Below the pieces are notes generated by a model, which searched no databases, was not told the DNA's origin, and saw only the letters and a list, made by a program, of their open reading frames with translations. Of a DNA stretch of 64,000 nucleotides, positions 45,091 to 55,574 are shown piece by piece. The number at the start of each line of letters is the position of its first letter. Positions within the stretch are counted from its first letter, which is position 1. The stretch is from NCBI RefSeq assembly GCF_000003815.2, contig NC_049994.1, positions 8,614,579 to 8,678,578 on the forward strand, given 5' to 3'. The position numbers were made by a program, and so were the translations under genes. The DNA comes from Branchiostoma floridae. Lineage: Eukaryota > Chordata > Leptocardii > Amphioxiformes > Branchiostomatidae.

Positions 45091-45798
45091 ATATCTCGGG
45101 TTTTTGGACAACTGTTTGACCTGGGATATCTACTTTAACGGCTGTGGAATACTAATCAATGGAAACTTGCCGAATTTTCTTTTAACTTCAAATAAAATCT
45201 TCATGTAAAAACAATATACACAAAGTAATATCTCGGGTTTTTGGACAACTGTTTGACCCGGGCTATCTACTTTAACGGCTGTGGAATACTAATCAATGGA
45301 AACTTGCCAAATTTTCTTTCAACTTCATCTAAAAACAATATGCAAAATGATATCTTGTGTTTTTGGACATCTACTTTAACGGTTGTGGAATACTAACCAA
45401 TGGAAACTTACCATATTTTCTTTCAACTTCATGTAAGAACAATACACGAAATAATATCTCGTGTTTTTGGACTACTGTTTGACCTGGGATATCTACTTTA
45501 ACGGCTGTGGAATACTAGCCTGATTAAATCTCGCTTATAGCAGCCCGCCAAACATCCGCCGGGAGGGGCCAGTTACAGCCCTGGACAGCGGAGTTTGTGT
45601 TACACAGACTAGTGGAATACTAATCAATGGAAACTTGCCGAAATTTTTGTCAACTTCATGTAAAAACAATACACAAAATAATATCTGGTGTTTTGGACAA
45701 CTGTTTGACCCGGCTATCTACTTTAACGGATGTGGAATACTAATCAATGGAAATTTACCTTATTTTCTTTGAACTTCATGTAAAAACAATACATAAAC
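45091..45798. repeat. Five-unit tandem array (about 105-135 bp per unit) with a nested MITE
   Basis: Each unit contains ATATCTSGTGTTTTTGGAC-like sequence, CTATCTACTTTAACGG, TGTGGAATACTAATCAATGG and a tail ending CTTCATGTAAAAACAATAC. Units start near 45091, 45226, 45345, 45452 and 45681; the third lacks about 16 bases. The fourth is split by the MITE at 45516-45611. Confidence 0.9.
45516..45611. mobile_element. TAG...CTA MITE, 96 bp, with perfect 9-bp target duplication
   Basis: The element opens TAGCCTGATTAAATC and ends GTTACACAGACTA. It is flanked by GTGGAATAC at 45507-45515 and 45612-45620. Because the host array is known from its other units, the empty-site sequence is certain. It is related in reverse orientation to the element at 28536-28623. 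Confidence 0.9.
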
Positions 45799-46995
45799 TA
45801 TAATGAATGTTAGATATCCAGGTAGAGCATTACATTGTACATAAATGATTCAGAGAATTCTATGTAGTTGCTTCATGTAGTTTGTATCGCGGCATACACA
45901 AAGCTTAAGTGTAGTATTTTATCTGAAAAAAAAAACACTATTTGCTTTTTTTACATGAAAGATAAAGGAAAATGACGAGAATCGTTTATTATATCATAAC
46001 TCCACATAATGGCGTAGGAGTGTCCAAGTAAGCAGAGTGGGTGTCCACAATTTGATAGATACTCTTCTTCTAAACAGATACCAAGCAAACATATACATGT
46101 ATATGCAATTTTACAACTAGAAATGTAATGTCTCACCTGTACCTTAATTGTCATAATGTAGCTTGCCATATGCCATAACGTCAGGAAATACATACCGTTT
46201 TATCATTTTTTTATTCATTTCATTGTCACAGATATTGTTGGGTGCTACATTTTACGTATACAGTATCTACGCCTCTTATTTCTGGCCCCTCTTTTACAAA
46301 GATCAAAATGCAGAATTTATATTACAGACGACTCTAGCTACGTTTTTTTTTATTTCATAGTTGTAAAACTTGTGATGTTTCTCACATCTAATGTTTTAAT
46401 CTCAGTTGGAATCCATGTTCACAAAACATCTATCAAACATTTCCACAAAGAAACACAAGAAAGAAAATCGTTTGATCACTTCTTATTTGTGATCACAGCT
46501 TCAAAAAAAACAAAGACCAAACAGCAATGAATACTACGGACCTTTTCAGGATTTGAATTATATTTCATCAATTGATTGACCACAGGGATAACCATTGTCA
46601 AAGAAACGCTCAAAGACTGTAAATTACAATAAATGGACAAAGAGCAGATAGAAATTTGCTAAAAGGCTGCCAATTTTGTAAAACCAGCGTGAGGTAAAAC
46701 TAAAGTAACTTCTCTCGGTTCGGTCTTACCGCCCACTGGGGTGAACATCCTGTACGAGCGCCTCTTCGATTCTTTGATGACGGCTGAGAGTTAAGCATGC
46801 TTCATTGATGTCAATATTACTGCAGACTTCCCATGGAGAGGACCATAAAGATGTTGGTAGGAATATCCGAGAGGGGATTTCTCGTTGCTAAGCTGTGTTG
46901 TTTCGGGGCCACTTTGTGTCAATTTAAGGTGCTAACGAATGCGTCACGTTTGATGTCGTTTGGTTCCGACGTTAGAAACGGACACCTGGAGTTTC

Positions 46996-47200
46996 TCTCT
47001 CTTCCCCCCTCTCTCTCTCAATCTCTCTCTCTCTCTCTCTCAATCTGTCTTTCTCTGTCCGTTTCTCTCTATCTATCTATCTATCTCTCTCTTTCTCTTT
47101 TTCTCTCTTTCTCTCTCGGTTTCTCTCTTTCTTTCTCACTCTTTCTCTCTCTCACACACTCTCTCTTTCCTTTTTTATTTCTCTCTCTCTCTCTTCCTCT
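46996..47200. repeat. CT-rich microsatellite
   Basis: A run of CTCTCT with TTTC and TATC interruptions. Ser/Leu-rich frames in two registers are artefacts. Confidence 0.95.
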
Positions 47201-48833
47201 CTAATAACACACATTGATATACAGAAACTGTTATTTTGGTAATGTACAGATTCGAACGATCGTACAAACGTACAAACGATCGAAAGCACAAATAATCCTC
47301 ATCATAATTTTCATTTCAAAATGCAGCCGTGTATCAGTTTCAACACTTCAATCCAAGATTGTATGTGCACTATTATGTGTTCCATTTATTGAAATTGAAT
47401 ACGAGAAAAACAGCATATAAACGTGAATGGACACGGCTATATTCCGTGTAAGACGCTTTAGGTTCTAAGTTTCCCTCTATAATAGCCGGCTTTTCTGCCA
47501 TTCCGTACTCCCAGCCGTGATTTGGGGAAGACAAACGGCAGGTCCGCGCGATCATGTCCCCGCTCCTGCCCCCAGAGCCGCTTCAATAGCTCCCTATTTA
47601 CGGGTTAGACCCATTTGCCGGCCACTAATTCAACCTCTCCTCCTCTCCGGCAATCCTTTTTCATTTGCGCAAAGCGGATTGTCGGCGAGTCGACGTCCTC
47701 CCCCGCTGACTTAGTGATGGAATATCGACGTAGTAACTGTGCTTGGTAATTGAAATAGCGTGGTTTCCGCCGACTCTCACCACACTCTCACTCACCCCCT
47801 CCAACCTCCAGTCAAAGCGCCCCATTTGCAAAAACGGGGTGTTTAATGACCCTAATAACGCTCGATGCTGGGTGAATCTGCTCTGTAGATAACGACCGGC
47901 AAGCAGACCTTCGGGTCAGTCATACCTATTTTTCTTTCACCTTTCTACAGTTACCGCTCTGCCACCGACCTCTGGTAGTATCAATCAAACTACACATTAT
48001 CCCCTAACAGTGCGACTATCCCCGAGCGGAAAAAGCGACTATGTCTAAATCTCAACAGTTTTCAGTTTCGCCTGTAGGATTTGGACCTTCGCGTGATGCC
48101 CTAAAAACCTTTTCGTGACTGATGACGCTTTGCCGACGATTTTTACATACCGTGCGCGGAGTTTCCTTTCACCGAGCAAATTTCCCAATTTCCGCCTATC
48201 TTCTGCATTCTGGAAATCTGCTTTAACGCACTGACAGCTTGTTCGCCGTGAAGTAAAATAAATGTCTCGGATTAAGATTACGAAGCGATTGAAAAATTGG
48301 GGACATCAATTTGGGGGCTTGATTGTGATGGGCGAGTGTGGATATAGTGATAGACCGATACAGCATGGCATTCATTTGCTTTTATTAGTGGTTTATAACC
48401 CGGGATGTTATTTGATCCCCGATGTGACTACATGAATATGTCGTGGTAAGTGCGCTTGTGTTTCACTGATAAAGAAGACAAGACATTTTTCACGGCTTTG
48501 CGACTCCCATTCGACGCTTTTTATCAACTTCGATTAAGACCAACGTTATAACTCAGAACAAAGCAGTAAAACCAGTGTACTATGTTACCATATATGTTAG
48601 CTGTAGCTTTTAAAAAGCTACTATTGAAACTAGAAATTAAACTTCGTGCATCGTGTAGGAAATAACTAAATTGAACTTACATACTTAAACTGCATTGTAA
48701 AGATATATAGAACAGCACATACGAAACTGCTTGTTAGAAATTTGACTAAGACTGTACATACTATACTATATAGTGTTTTATAAAGTAGTCCTTTGCCTTG
48801 AAATGTTGCCAAATTGTGATATCTAACACAGTT

Positions 48834-48933
48834 NNNNNNNNNNNNNNNNNNNNNNNNNNNNNNNNNNNNNNNNNNNNNNNNNNNNNNNNNNNNNNNNNNN
48901 NNNNNNNNNNNNNNNNNNNNNNNNNNNNNNNNN
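48834..48933. other. Assembly gap of exactly 100 N
   Basis: One hundred unspecified bases. A round 100 usually marks a gap of unknown size, so distances across it (Nedx copy 2 to En) are not reliable. Confidence 0.99.
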
Positions 48934-49250
48934 AAATCTAATGGAAATGGCGTTTAGTTAATTTGTGGTGTTTGATTTCGGGGTCGGGTTCATTGCACCT
49001 GGCGCTCGGCCATTGGTCGAAATTGAAACCGATGTGACGTGGAAATGAAAGTGACAGTCGGGGGGCGATGTACGCATAAAAACGGCAATCTGATTAGAAC
49101 ATCTTCCCAAAATCTTCATCATGGAGCCCGGCTACGGCGAGATACGGGGTGCGCGGTTATACATTAAGCCGATTTTCACAATGCCCCGTGAGATCTTTGT
49201 AAGGACGTCCAATGAAATGTGTGATGGAGAAATCGATGCTCTTTACCCCG

Positions 49251-49264
49251 GTTGCCATGGCGAC
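49251..49264. promoter_or_regulatory. RFX X-box-like site upstream of engrailed
   Basis: GTTGCCATGGCGAC matches the X-box half-sites with one deviation from the symmetric form. It lies in a GC-richer stretch about 5.9 kb upstream of the En start. Confidence 0.35.
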
Positions 49265-50781
49265 GGTGAAATCTGAGGTGAAACTGACAGCGCGCACAAT
49301 GGGTGGCGGATGGGAGAAATATACACGGGCTTGGATTACCGGCCGCCGCGAGATGGGAAAATCATTACATTCTATTAACCGGCAACAAGCGATTGGCGAA
49401 TTGCGACCATTTATAACGTAATCAGGGATCGCTCTGAGGAGCTGGGCGCTCATAACGACGCCCAGATCCCATTTTTAACGTAATTAGCCTCTGTATCCCT
49501 GTCAATTCGGTCCTCTCGTCGCCCGTCACATTCCATTTAAAGTAATACTCTCTGTCCGCTTGTCCGGGAATTTATAGTGATTGATTTCCGGGAACCTAGC
49601 CCGGTCGCAGACACAGTAAATAAGAAGTGAAAGGTTGTATAATAGCCCGGCCTAGTTGAAGCCGACAGAATCAGGGGCTTTATAACTAGTACTGATTGAA
49701 CCCAGGCCGACTTGGCTCCGGGAACGTCGTTTTCTCTTTGCCCCATCAATGAAAACAAATTGTTCATTACGACTGTGGGTTTTTCGGCGCGCCCTAATCC
49801 CTTATCTCGAAGGGTTGGATGAGTCCGGGTAGTGAGATGTGTCATCGAACAGCGACGGTCCAATCCAAACTTATTCTGGCGATCCGCTTTGGGAAAATTG
49901 ATTAGTAAAATGAAGGGTTTGATGGATCGGTATTTGTGGGAGAAGCACACCTATATGATCTGACCTGTGGGAATTAAGCCACGGCGAAAAAAATCCTTAG
50001 AACAGGTCTCTGGTAGTCAATTTTATCGTTATGGCAAAAACATATTGATATCGACTTAAAGTCTGAAAGTGTGGTAAAATTAGATATTTTCTCATTATAG
50101 TGTAACGATAGGCCATGTGTGTCCATAGTCACCGATTATGAACCACCGTATGGTTTTGCTGTACATACTAAATCCCTTAATTTTATTGCGGACTGATGTT
50201 TTTGAAGGAAATGTAACATTGTTGTTGAGTCATCTTTTAAGCAATTAGATATTTCACTCCAAAACTTTTTGTTGCAAGTTGACCGCAAAGCTATGGTTAA
50301 CTTTATGTCGATTCTGTGGTGGCTAGCTTTCATATAAATCTTATAGAATATTAGACCAGAAAGACTGTATGTAATCTATATGCACTATTTGAGGTAAACA
50401 AGACCAAAATAGCGATCACAGTCACAAGTAACATTTTTTTATGTATCATATAGTTGTGTTGCAATAAGGGTTATCAAAAATTGAAGAGATCTAGAAAACA
50501 TTTCTTAGCCTATATATCTTACAGAGTTAACACTATCCGTCCGTCCCACTGTCCAGGGTACACATGTGTCCCACTAAAATACCTCCGGCGGTATCATTAT
50601 TGCGAACACACCGGCCATCACTTTCCCACACTCCCCTACTACATCGCTATCCCTCCCTCGTACAGATGCTCCCAATTACCGACCAATTACCGAACCTCGC
50701 TTCGGCACCGGAACATCCCGAACTCCGACGAACGCGTACTGTGTCGCCGGTCGGCCTACGGGAACTCACGACGGTCTCCGA

Positions 50782-50946
50782 TAGCCTCTACCAGGCTCCG
50801 CGGAGCGGTGGTCTATTATATAAATACTAGTAGAAACGCGGCGAGAAAATAACTCCTCTGGCCGGCCGTCTACCCTTGCGTACTATTGGCTCTATTCGTC
50901 CAATTTCTTCTATTTTCCAGCGGCCTGTGGAGCCTGGTAGAGGCTA
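50782..50946. mobile_element. TAG...CTA MITE, 165 bp, perfect 18-bp TIR and 9-bp target duplication
   Basis: The ends TAGCCTCTACCAGGCTCC (50782-50799) and GGAGCCTGGTAGAGGCTA (50929-50946) are exact reverse complements. GGTCTCCGA flanks both sides (50773-50781 and 50947-50955). There is no coding capacity. Perfect ends and duplication indicate a recent insertion; 9 bp is the duplication length expected of Mutator-like transposons. Confidence 0.95.
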
Positions 50947-51710
50947 GGTCTCCGACACAACTTCACAAAACGGGCGCTTAAACTTTTGACCTTTCTTCAA
51001 ATCTGTTTTGGATTGCTCGCAATAGGTACATCCCCCCCTTCCTTACTAAATGGCCGTAGGAGCAATAATTCACCCACCCTCCCTCAACCCCCTCCCGATT
51101 TTGTATCCTAACCAAATGTGGGAAAAAATCTACATTGCCATATCTATAATTTCCAAACCAGCTGGGACGATAAAATAACACATGGTTTTGTGTCAGTCGT
51201 CTGTGAAACTGATTAGTAACTCGTCAAAAAACTGACCCAAGGTAAAGACTTACCCACGTGGATTCAAAACATCAGACAAGCTGCCCTCGTTATCACTTTC
51301 AGTGGCTATATATTTGAAAAACGTTCAAAGCAACACGCTAAAAAACGGTTGTGAATTCTTGTATGTAGAAAGAGAATACTTATTCTTTGTATAATCCTAT
51401 CTCAATGTAATTTTGGATCAAAACCTTTATTCAAAGGCAGAGGATCACGAAAATAAACGCGCGAATGAAAGTCATAAAACGTTTAAAACTCAACAAGGCC
51501 AGCCAATGTCAATATTGAGTTCATGTTGCCTATTTTGAACTTAAAAGCTACTTTTCAGTATATATTTATGATGGCCATTGATCAAAACACCTATTGGCCA
51601 TACAAGTGATCATTTATGGATGCCAAGTATCAAGTTTTAATATTTTCGATCAGTGAAACACTTCCTTGAATTGGCACAAAAAAAATCCACAAAATATAAC
51701 CATGAATCCC

Positions 51711-51910
51711 TGAGTGCGAGGGTCCATTGCGGTGTTTATGGCGTGTTTTAAATCGATAAACAAGTGATTAGAACCCCATAATCAACCTCATTAGCGTATT
51801 GGTGGGAACCTGAGTGCGAGGGTCCATTGCGGTGTTTAGAGGGTGTTTTAAATCGATAAACAAGTGATTAGAACCCCATAATCAGCCTCATTAGCGTATT
51901 GGTGGGAACT
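51711..51910. repeat. Near-exact 100-bp tandem duplication upstream of engrailed
   Basis: Units 51711-51810 and 51811-51910 differ at only a handful of positions. Each contains ATCGATAAACAAG (forkhead-type core), TGATTAG and CTCATTAGCG (homeodomain-type cores). Position, composition and motif content suggest a regulatory module, which is inference. Confidence 0.9.
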
Positions 51911-54807
51911 CCCCAAGAAAAACATACCCCCCGTAAACATGCCGGGTCTCAGACAAAGGGGAACCCACGCGGTTGTTTATTTATTTATGACGATAGGCAA
52001 ATATAACGAGCACATTAGCAAGTACTTGATGACACGAGGGGTTGTTTGTTTAGACGTTGTTCAGTCTACGGGAAACACTTGTAAACAACTCCGTCACTGG
52101 GAAGGTTCTAGTGTATAATGAGGATGATCCTTCTATTTGTTTGTATGGGGCTCAAAAGCCACAATGGAAGTTCAATTCTATCATAACGCTGTTATCTGTT
52201 ACCGACGTCCATATCTAGATTGAATAAACCAAACCGTAATAGATTCAAGATTTAATTTGTAAGTAGACACATTAAAATGTTATACATTACAGCAGTTTTT
52301 TTATTGTGCCAACTACTTTCATTCATTGTATTGTTTATTCGTATATACTAGTACCAAGCTAGGAGGCCTTTTATGTCCTCATTGGTGTGTTCAAAATACC
52401 GATATACCTGTAATAAATTCTAACATGAGGGAAAATTAGACCAATGCATACCCCATTACTTCCTTTGCTAGGTGATGAAATGATCATTGTCGGGCCATCA
52501 ATGATTTCTCATGAAAAATAACAAAATGCAGTACTTAGACTAGTCTATAAGTTATCAATACAAAGAATACACAATGTGTTTCCATATGTTACAGTTTCTC
52601 TTCACTTACTGAGTACTAGTAATAGATATCGCCTCTGTCAGTGCTAAACATCATTATATATGAGAACCGCACACAACTGTATGTGTGCCTGTTGTTCAAC
52701 TTGCGGTAGGACAAGAATTGGGCTGGCCTTTTGCGATAACCTCTGTCACTGAGCACTTTCTACTGTTGGCAGCGGACAAATACTTCCTTGCAGACGGCCC
52801 ACCCCTATTTTCTCAAGAATTAGTAGCCCAATTTGGTTCCATTGCTAACTGCCACTTTTGTAGCCCATTTTTAACTAGTACTACTCCTCGGTTTTAGTAA
52901 ACGTTATTTCTGACTTTGGTGTTTTACGCTTGTTTAAGTCTGTCGCTTGAACGTTGCCTGGTAGCGCATTCCTTGCTGAAAACACCGGGCCTGAGAAATC
53001 AAACATCGGAGCAAGTTATAACTCAACAGTCACCACTTGTCAGCTTATGAAAGGAAACTGTGGTCAGCCATGCGGAACAAGTTTTGGTAAGTCACCAGAC
53101 TGAAGTTGACAACTGCGATGTATTTCCCGGGACTCCCTCGTTGATGGATTTCCTTCAGAAAACCGACAACACTCATCAAAAACCGGCCCTAAAACGGTCA
53201 CAACTTCTCCTAAATATGTCAGCCAGCAAATTATAACCACATGGTGTTTCCGGGCATAAATATAGACGTTAGTAGAGGCTTTAAAGATTGACATGTGTGT
53301 GGTTTTTAAGTGCTGGTTATTGTAGAGTTGTACCGACCGCGTGTTTCATATTGGTCCCTGGCATTGCCTCGGGCGACAGGCAACGGCCAAACTGTTATGC
53401 GTTTCGCAATTGCAGCCGTCTCTTGCCTCCGACTATCCCACGATATCAGGTACCCCAATTAACGGGCTGTGTCTTAATAAAGGAAGTTCCTTGGCCGCTG
53501 CTATGGAGCGTATGTGACGGTATGGTAGCCGTCAGGACCGCAAACTGTCGGCAAACGTCAACCCGGGTGTAAGGCCGTGTGTGCTCCCATGTCAAAACAT
53601 TGTCGGGGTAGCAAAGTGAAGTCTGGCGTCTGATATTAAAAATTCGCAGGGGAAAACAACCTGCACAAGGTTGGACTAACAACAGCCAAGTCCATTTCTT
53701 CTATAATTAGCTCTGTCAGCAAAGCGGAGGTGTCGAAAATTATTGAAGAGGGCAAACCGTTCTCAGAGATCTCGGGTGTTGTTTCTGAGATAAGATCTCG
53801 ATAAAAAACGGTCCCGACATAGAACCCATGCTGTGGGAGAGATCCACCGGGTCTTGAAGCACTTACGGACCGGACAGTTTGATATGCACGGCTCGATCTG
53901 TCTGCCGTCAATCGGGGCTCCAGTCTCTGTCACGGGACATACGAGTCAATTTTCGGGAGGGAGATGCCGCGAATTCCCGAGGAGTTGGAAAACTTAGCGA
54001 GTTATGCTCGATTCACATTTCTTACGATGTTCTACTCTTCAAGCGACAACGGGTGAACTTTCTGACGTCTACACCGGAGACAAGTTTCCCACCGGGCCCT
54101 CCTACTGCTCTCAAGAAGAACAACAAACATTGGAGAATTGATACTGTGGGGAAGTCAATCATGGGGCGATTCCCGATGGGAATTTTCGAGTTAATCGTTT
54201 GAGCCCCTGACAGGGGATTTACGGAAACCCCGCTACTAAAAATCGTAAGGTAAGTCGCCATCTTGATTATCACCTCACGCATGCGTGGAGCGTTCTTTCT
54301 GAAGAAGTTGTCAGGTTGTGAAGCCAGGTCTGTAATGATGAGCGCCGCAGAGATCGGAACAGTCTTGCGGTAAAGTCAATTGAGACTTCAAAGCTAGCGG
54401 GCATATTGAGATAGCTGCCTGCAAAGTCGTTTATAGCGTTGATTGCGGCAAGTTCTTTACAAACTCTCGCAACCGCTCAAAATTGCCTAATGTTCCTTAG
54501 CATGTTTCGCACTTTATTTGCCAAAAATGGGTCGAAGAGGACAATGGAAGAGAGGTGGTCCTTTTTGAAGTGTCCGCAGTGCGTCCAGTCCTTTCATATG
54601 GAAAACTTATGGTTTCCTACGGTGTTGTGAGATGATCTACCCCGAAGGAATCTGGTCTGAATTTTGTATAATTGGGAAGCGACGATTAAGACTTTGCGGG
54701 AAGAGTCTTTTGACATTAATCTATGTGTAGGAGGGGGGTCGGCTCCATTTGTGCGGGGAATCTCCTATTCATCATGTGTCATCGAATATGACTGGGGCCA
54801 CTCTCTG

Positions 54808-54840
54808 ATTGGTCGACGGCACGTGCCCCTCCCTATATAG
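54808..54840 (+). promoter_or_regulatory. Candidate engrailed core promoter
   Basis: An inverted CCAAT box (ATTGG, 54808-54812), a CACGTG E-box (54820-54825) and a TATA element (TATATAG, 54834-54840) lie in order, about 320 bases upstream of the En ATG. If used, transcription would begin near 54865-54870 and give a 5' leader of about 290 bases. Confidence 0.55.
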
Positions 54841-55159
54841 CCTCTCGCAAAGTGTCTGTTTTCGGATGGATGGCAAATTACCGTCTGCTGGCTTCCCAAA
54901 GTTTGAACATCGCTGGTTTACTCTGCCCAGAACTGGCAACCTGTTTCCTACAATCACTGTCAGGGCGAGGGGAAACACTGAGCTAAGTGACTCAAGCGCT
55001 CCGACCCCAGGGCAGTTGTTTATAGCCAGCGAACTCTGAGCACCGGGAGATTATAAGTAGGAGTAATAGTGACTGACATTTTGGATTCGCGTGCGTCTTC
55101 GGTCCTTTCAATATAGGGTCGAAGTTCTTGGAGACAGAAGCGAGTAGGAGGACCGTAAT

Positions 55160-55574
55160 ATGGCGAACAGTAGCGCGGATGAGAACGGGAACCCACCGGC
55201 GAGCCCGCCGCCTCCTCACAGCCCGGTCCAACCGGAGGACAGTCCGAGTCCTGACGGCCCGCGCACCACCAACTTTTCCATCGCGAACATCCTCCGGCCG
55301 GAGTTCGGCGCTCGCAAGAGAGACAGTAAAAGTTGCGACTCCTCTCCCGTGTCCAGCCCGGGGAAACCGGCACCGGGAGACCTCTCCCCCTCACTGCCGG
55401 CCAGCCCGGGCGGAGTCCCGCAGGAGAACACGACGACAGCCGATGGACTCCGACTCGATGATGACCCCGCCAAGCCCGTTACGGCAGACGATAAGGACGG
55501 TAAACCGGTGCCCCAGCCCATGATCTGGCCGGCGTGGGTTTACTGTACCCGCTACTCGGACCGCCCTTCTTCTG
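55160..55574 (+). CDS. En: Engrailed exon 1 (eh1 and EH2)
   Basis: ATG at 55160 opens 138 codons plus one base, ending at the donor TTCTG|GTAAGT. The exon is strongly GC-rich. Both EH1 and EH2 are complete, and the split codon becomes Gly 139 on joining to exon 2. Confidence 0.96.

Larger units (their letters stand above)
44174..55159. other. Intergenic region between Nedx-like copy 2 and engrailed
   Basis: No protein gene is supported. The first part (to about 47200) holds a tandem array and a CT microsatellite. From about 47440 the sequence becomes GC-richer and nearly repeat-free (47440-48440, 48934-51000, 52900-55159), with many homeodomain-type TAAT cores. This looks like the En regulatory region, by inference. 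51910-52880 is AT-rich with nothing recognised. Confidence 0.55.

Noticed and set aside
45091-45798. CRISPR array
   Set aside because: Eukaryotic context; adjacent long units without unique spacers between short repeats, so an ordinary tandem array.
46833-47217. Ser/Leu-rich frames of 85-123 codons
   Set aside because: Produced by the CT microsatellite in two registers.
49121-49300. Possible coding patch beginning ATGGAGCCCGG
   Set aside because: The frame closes after about 50 codons with no motif; more consistent with GC-richer regulatory sequence.
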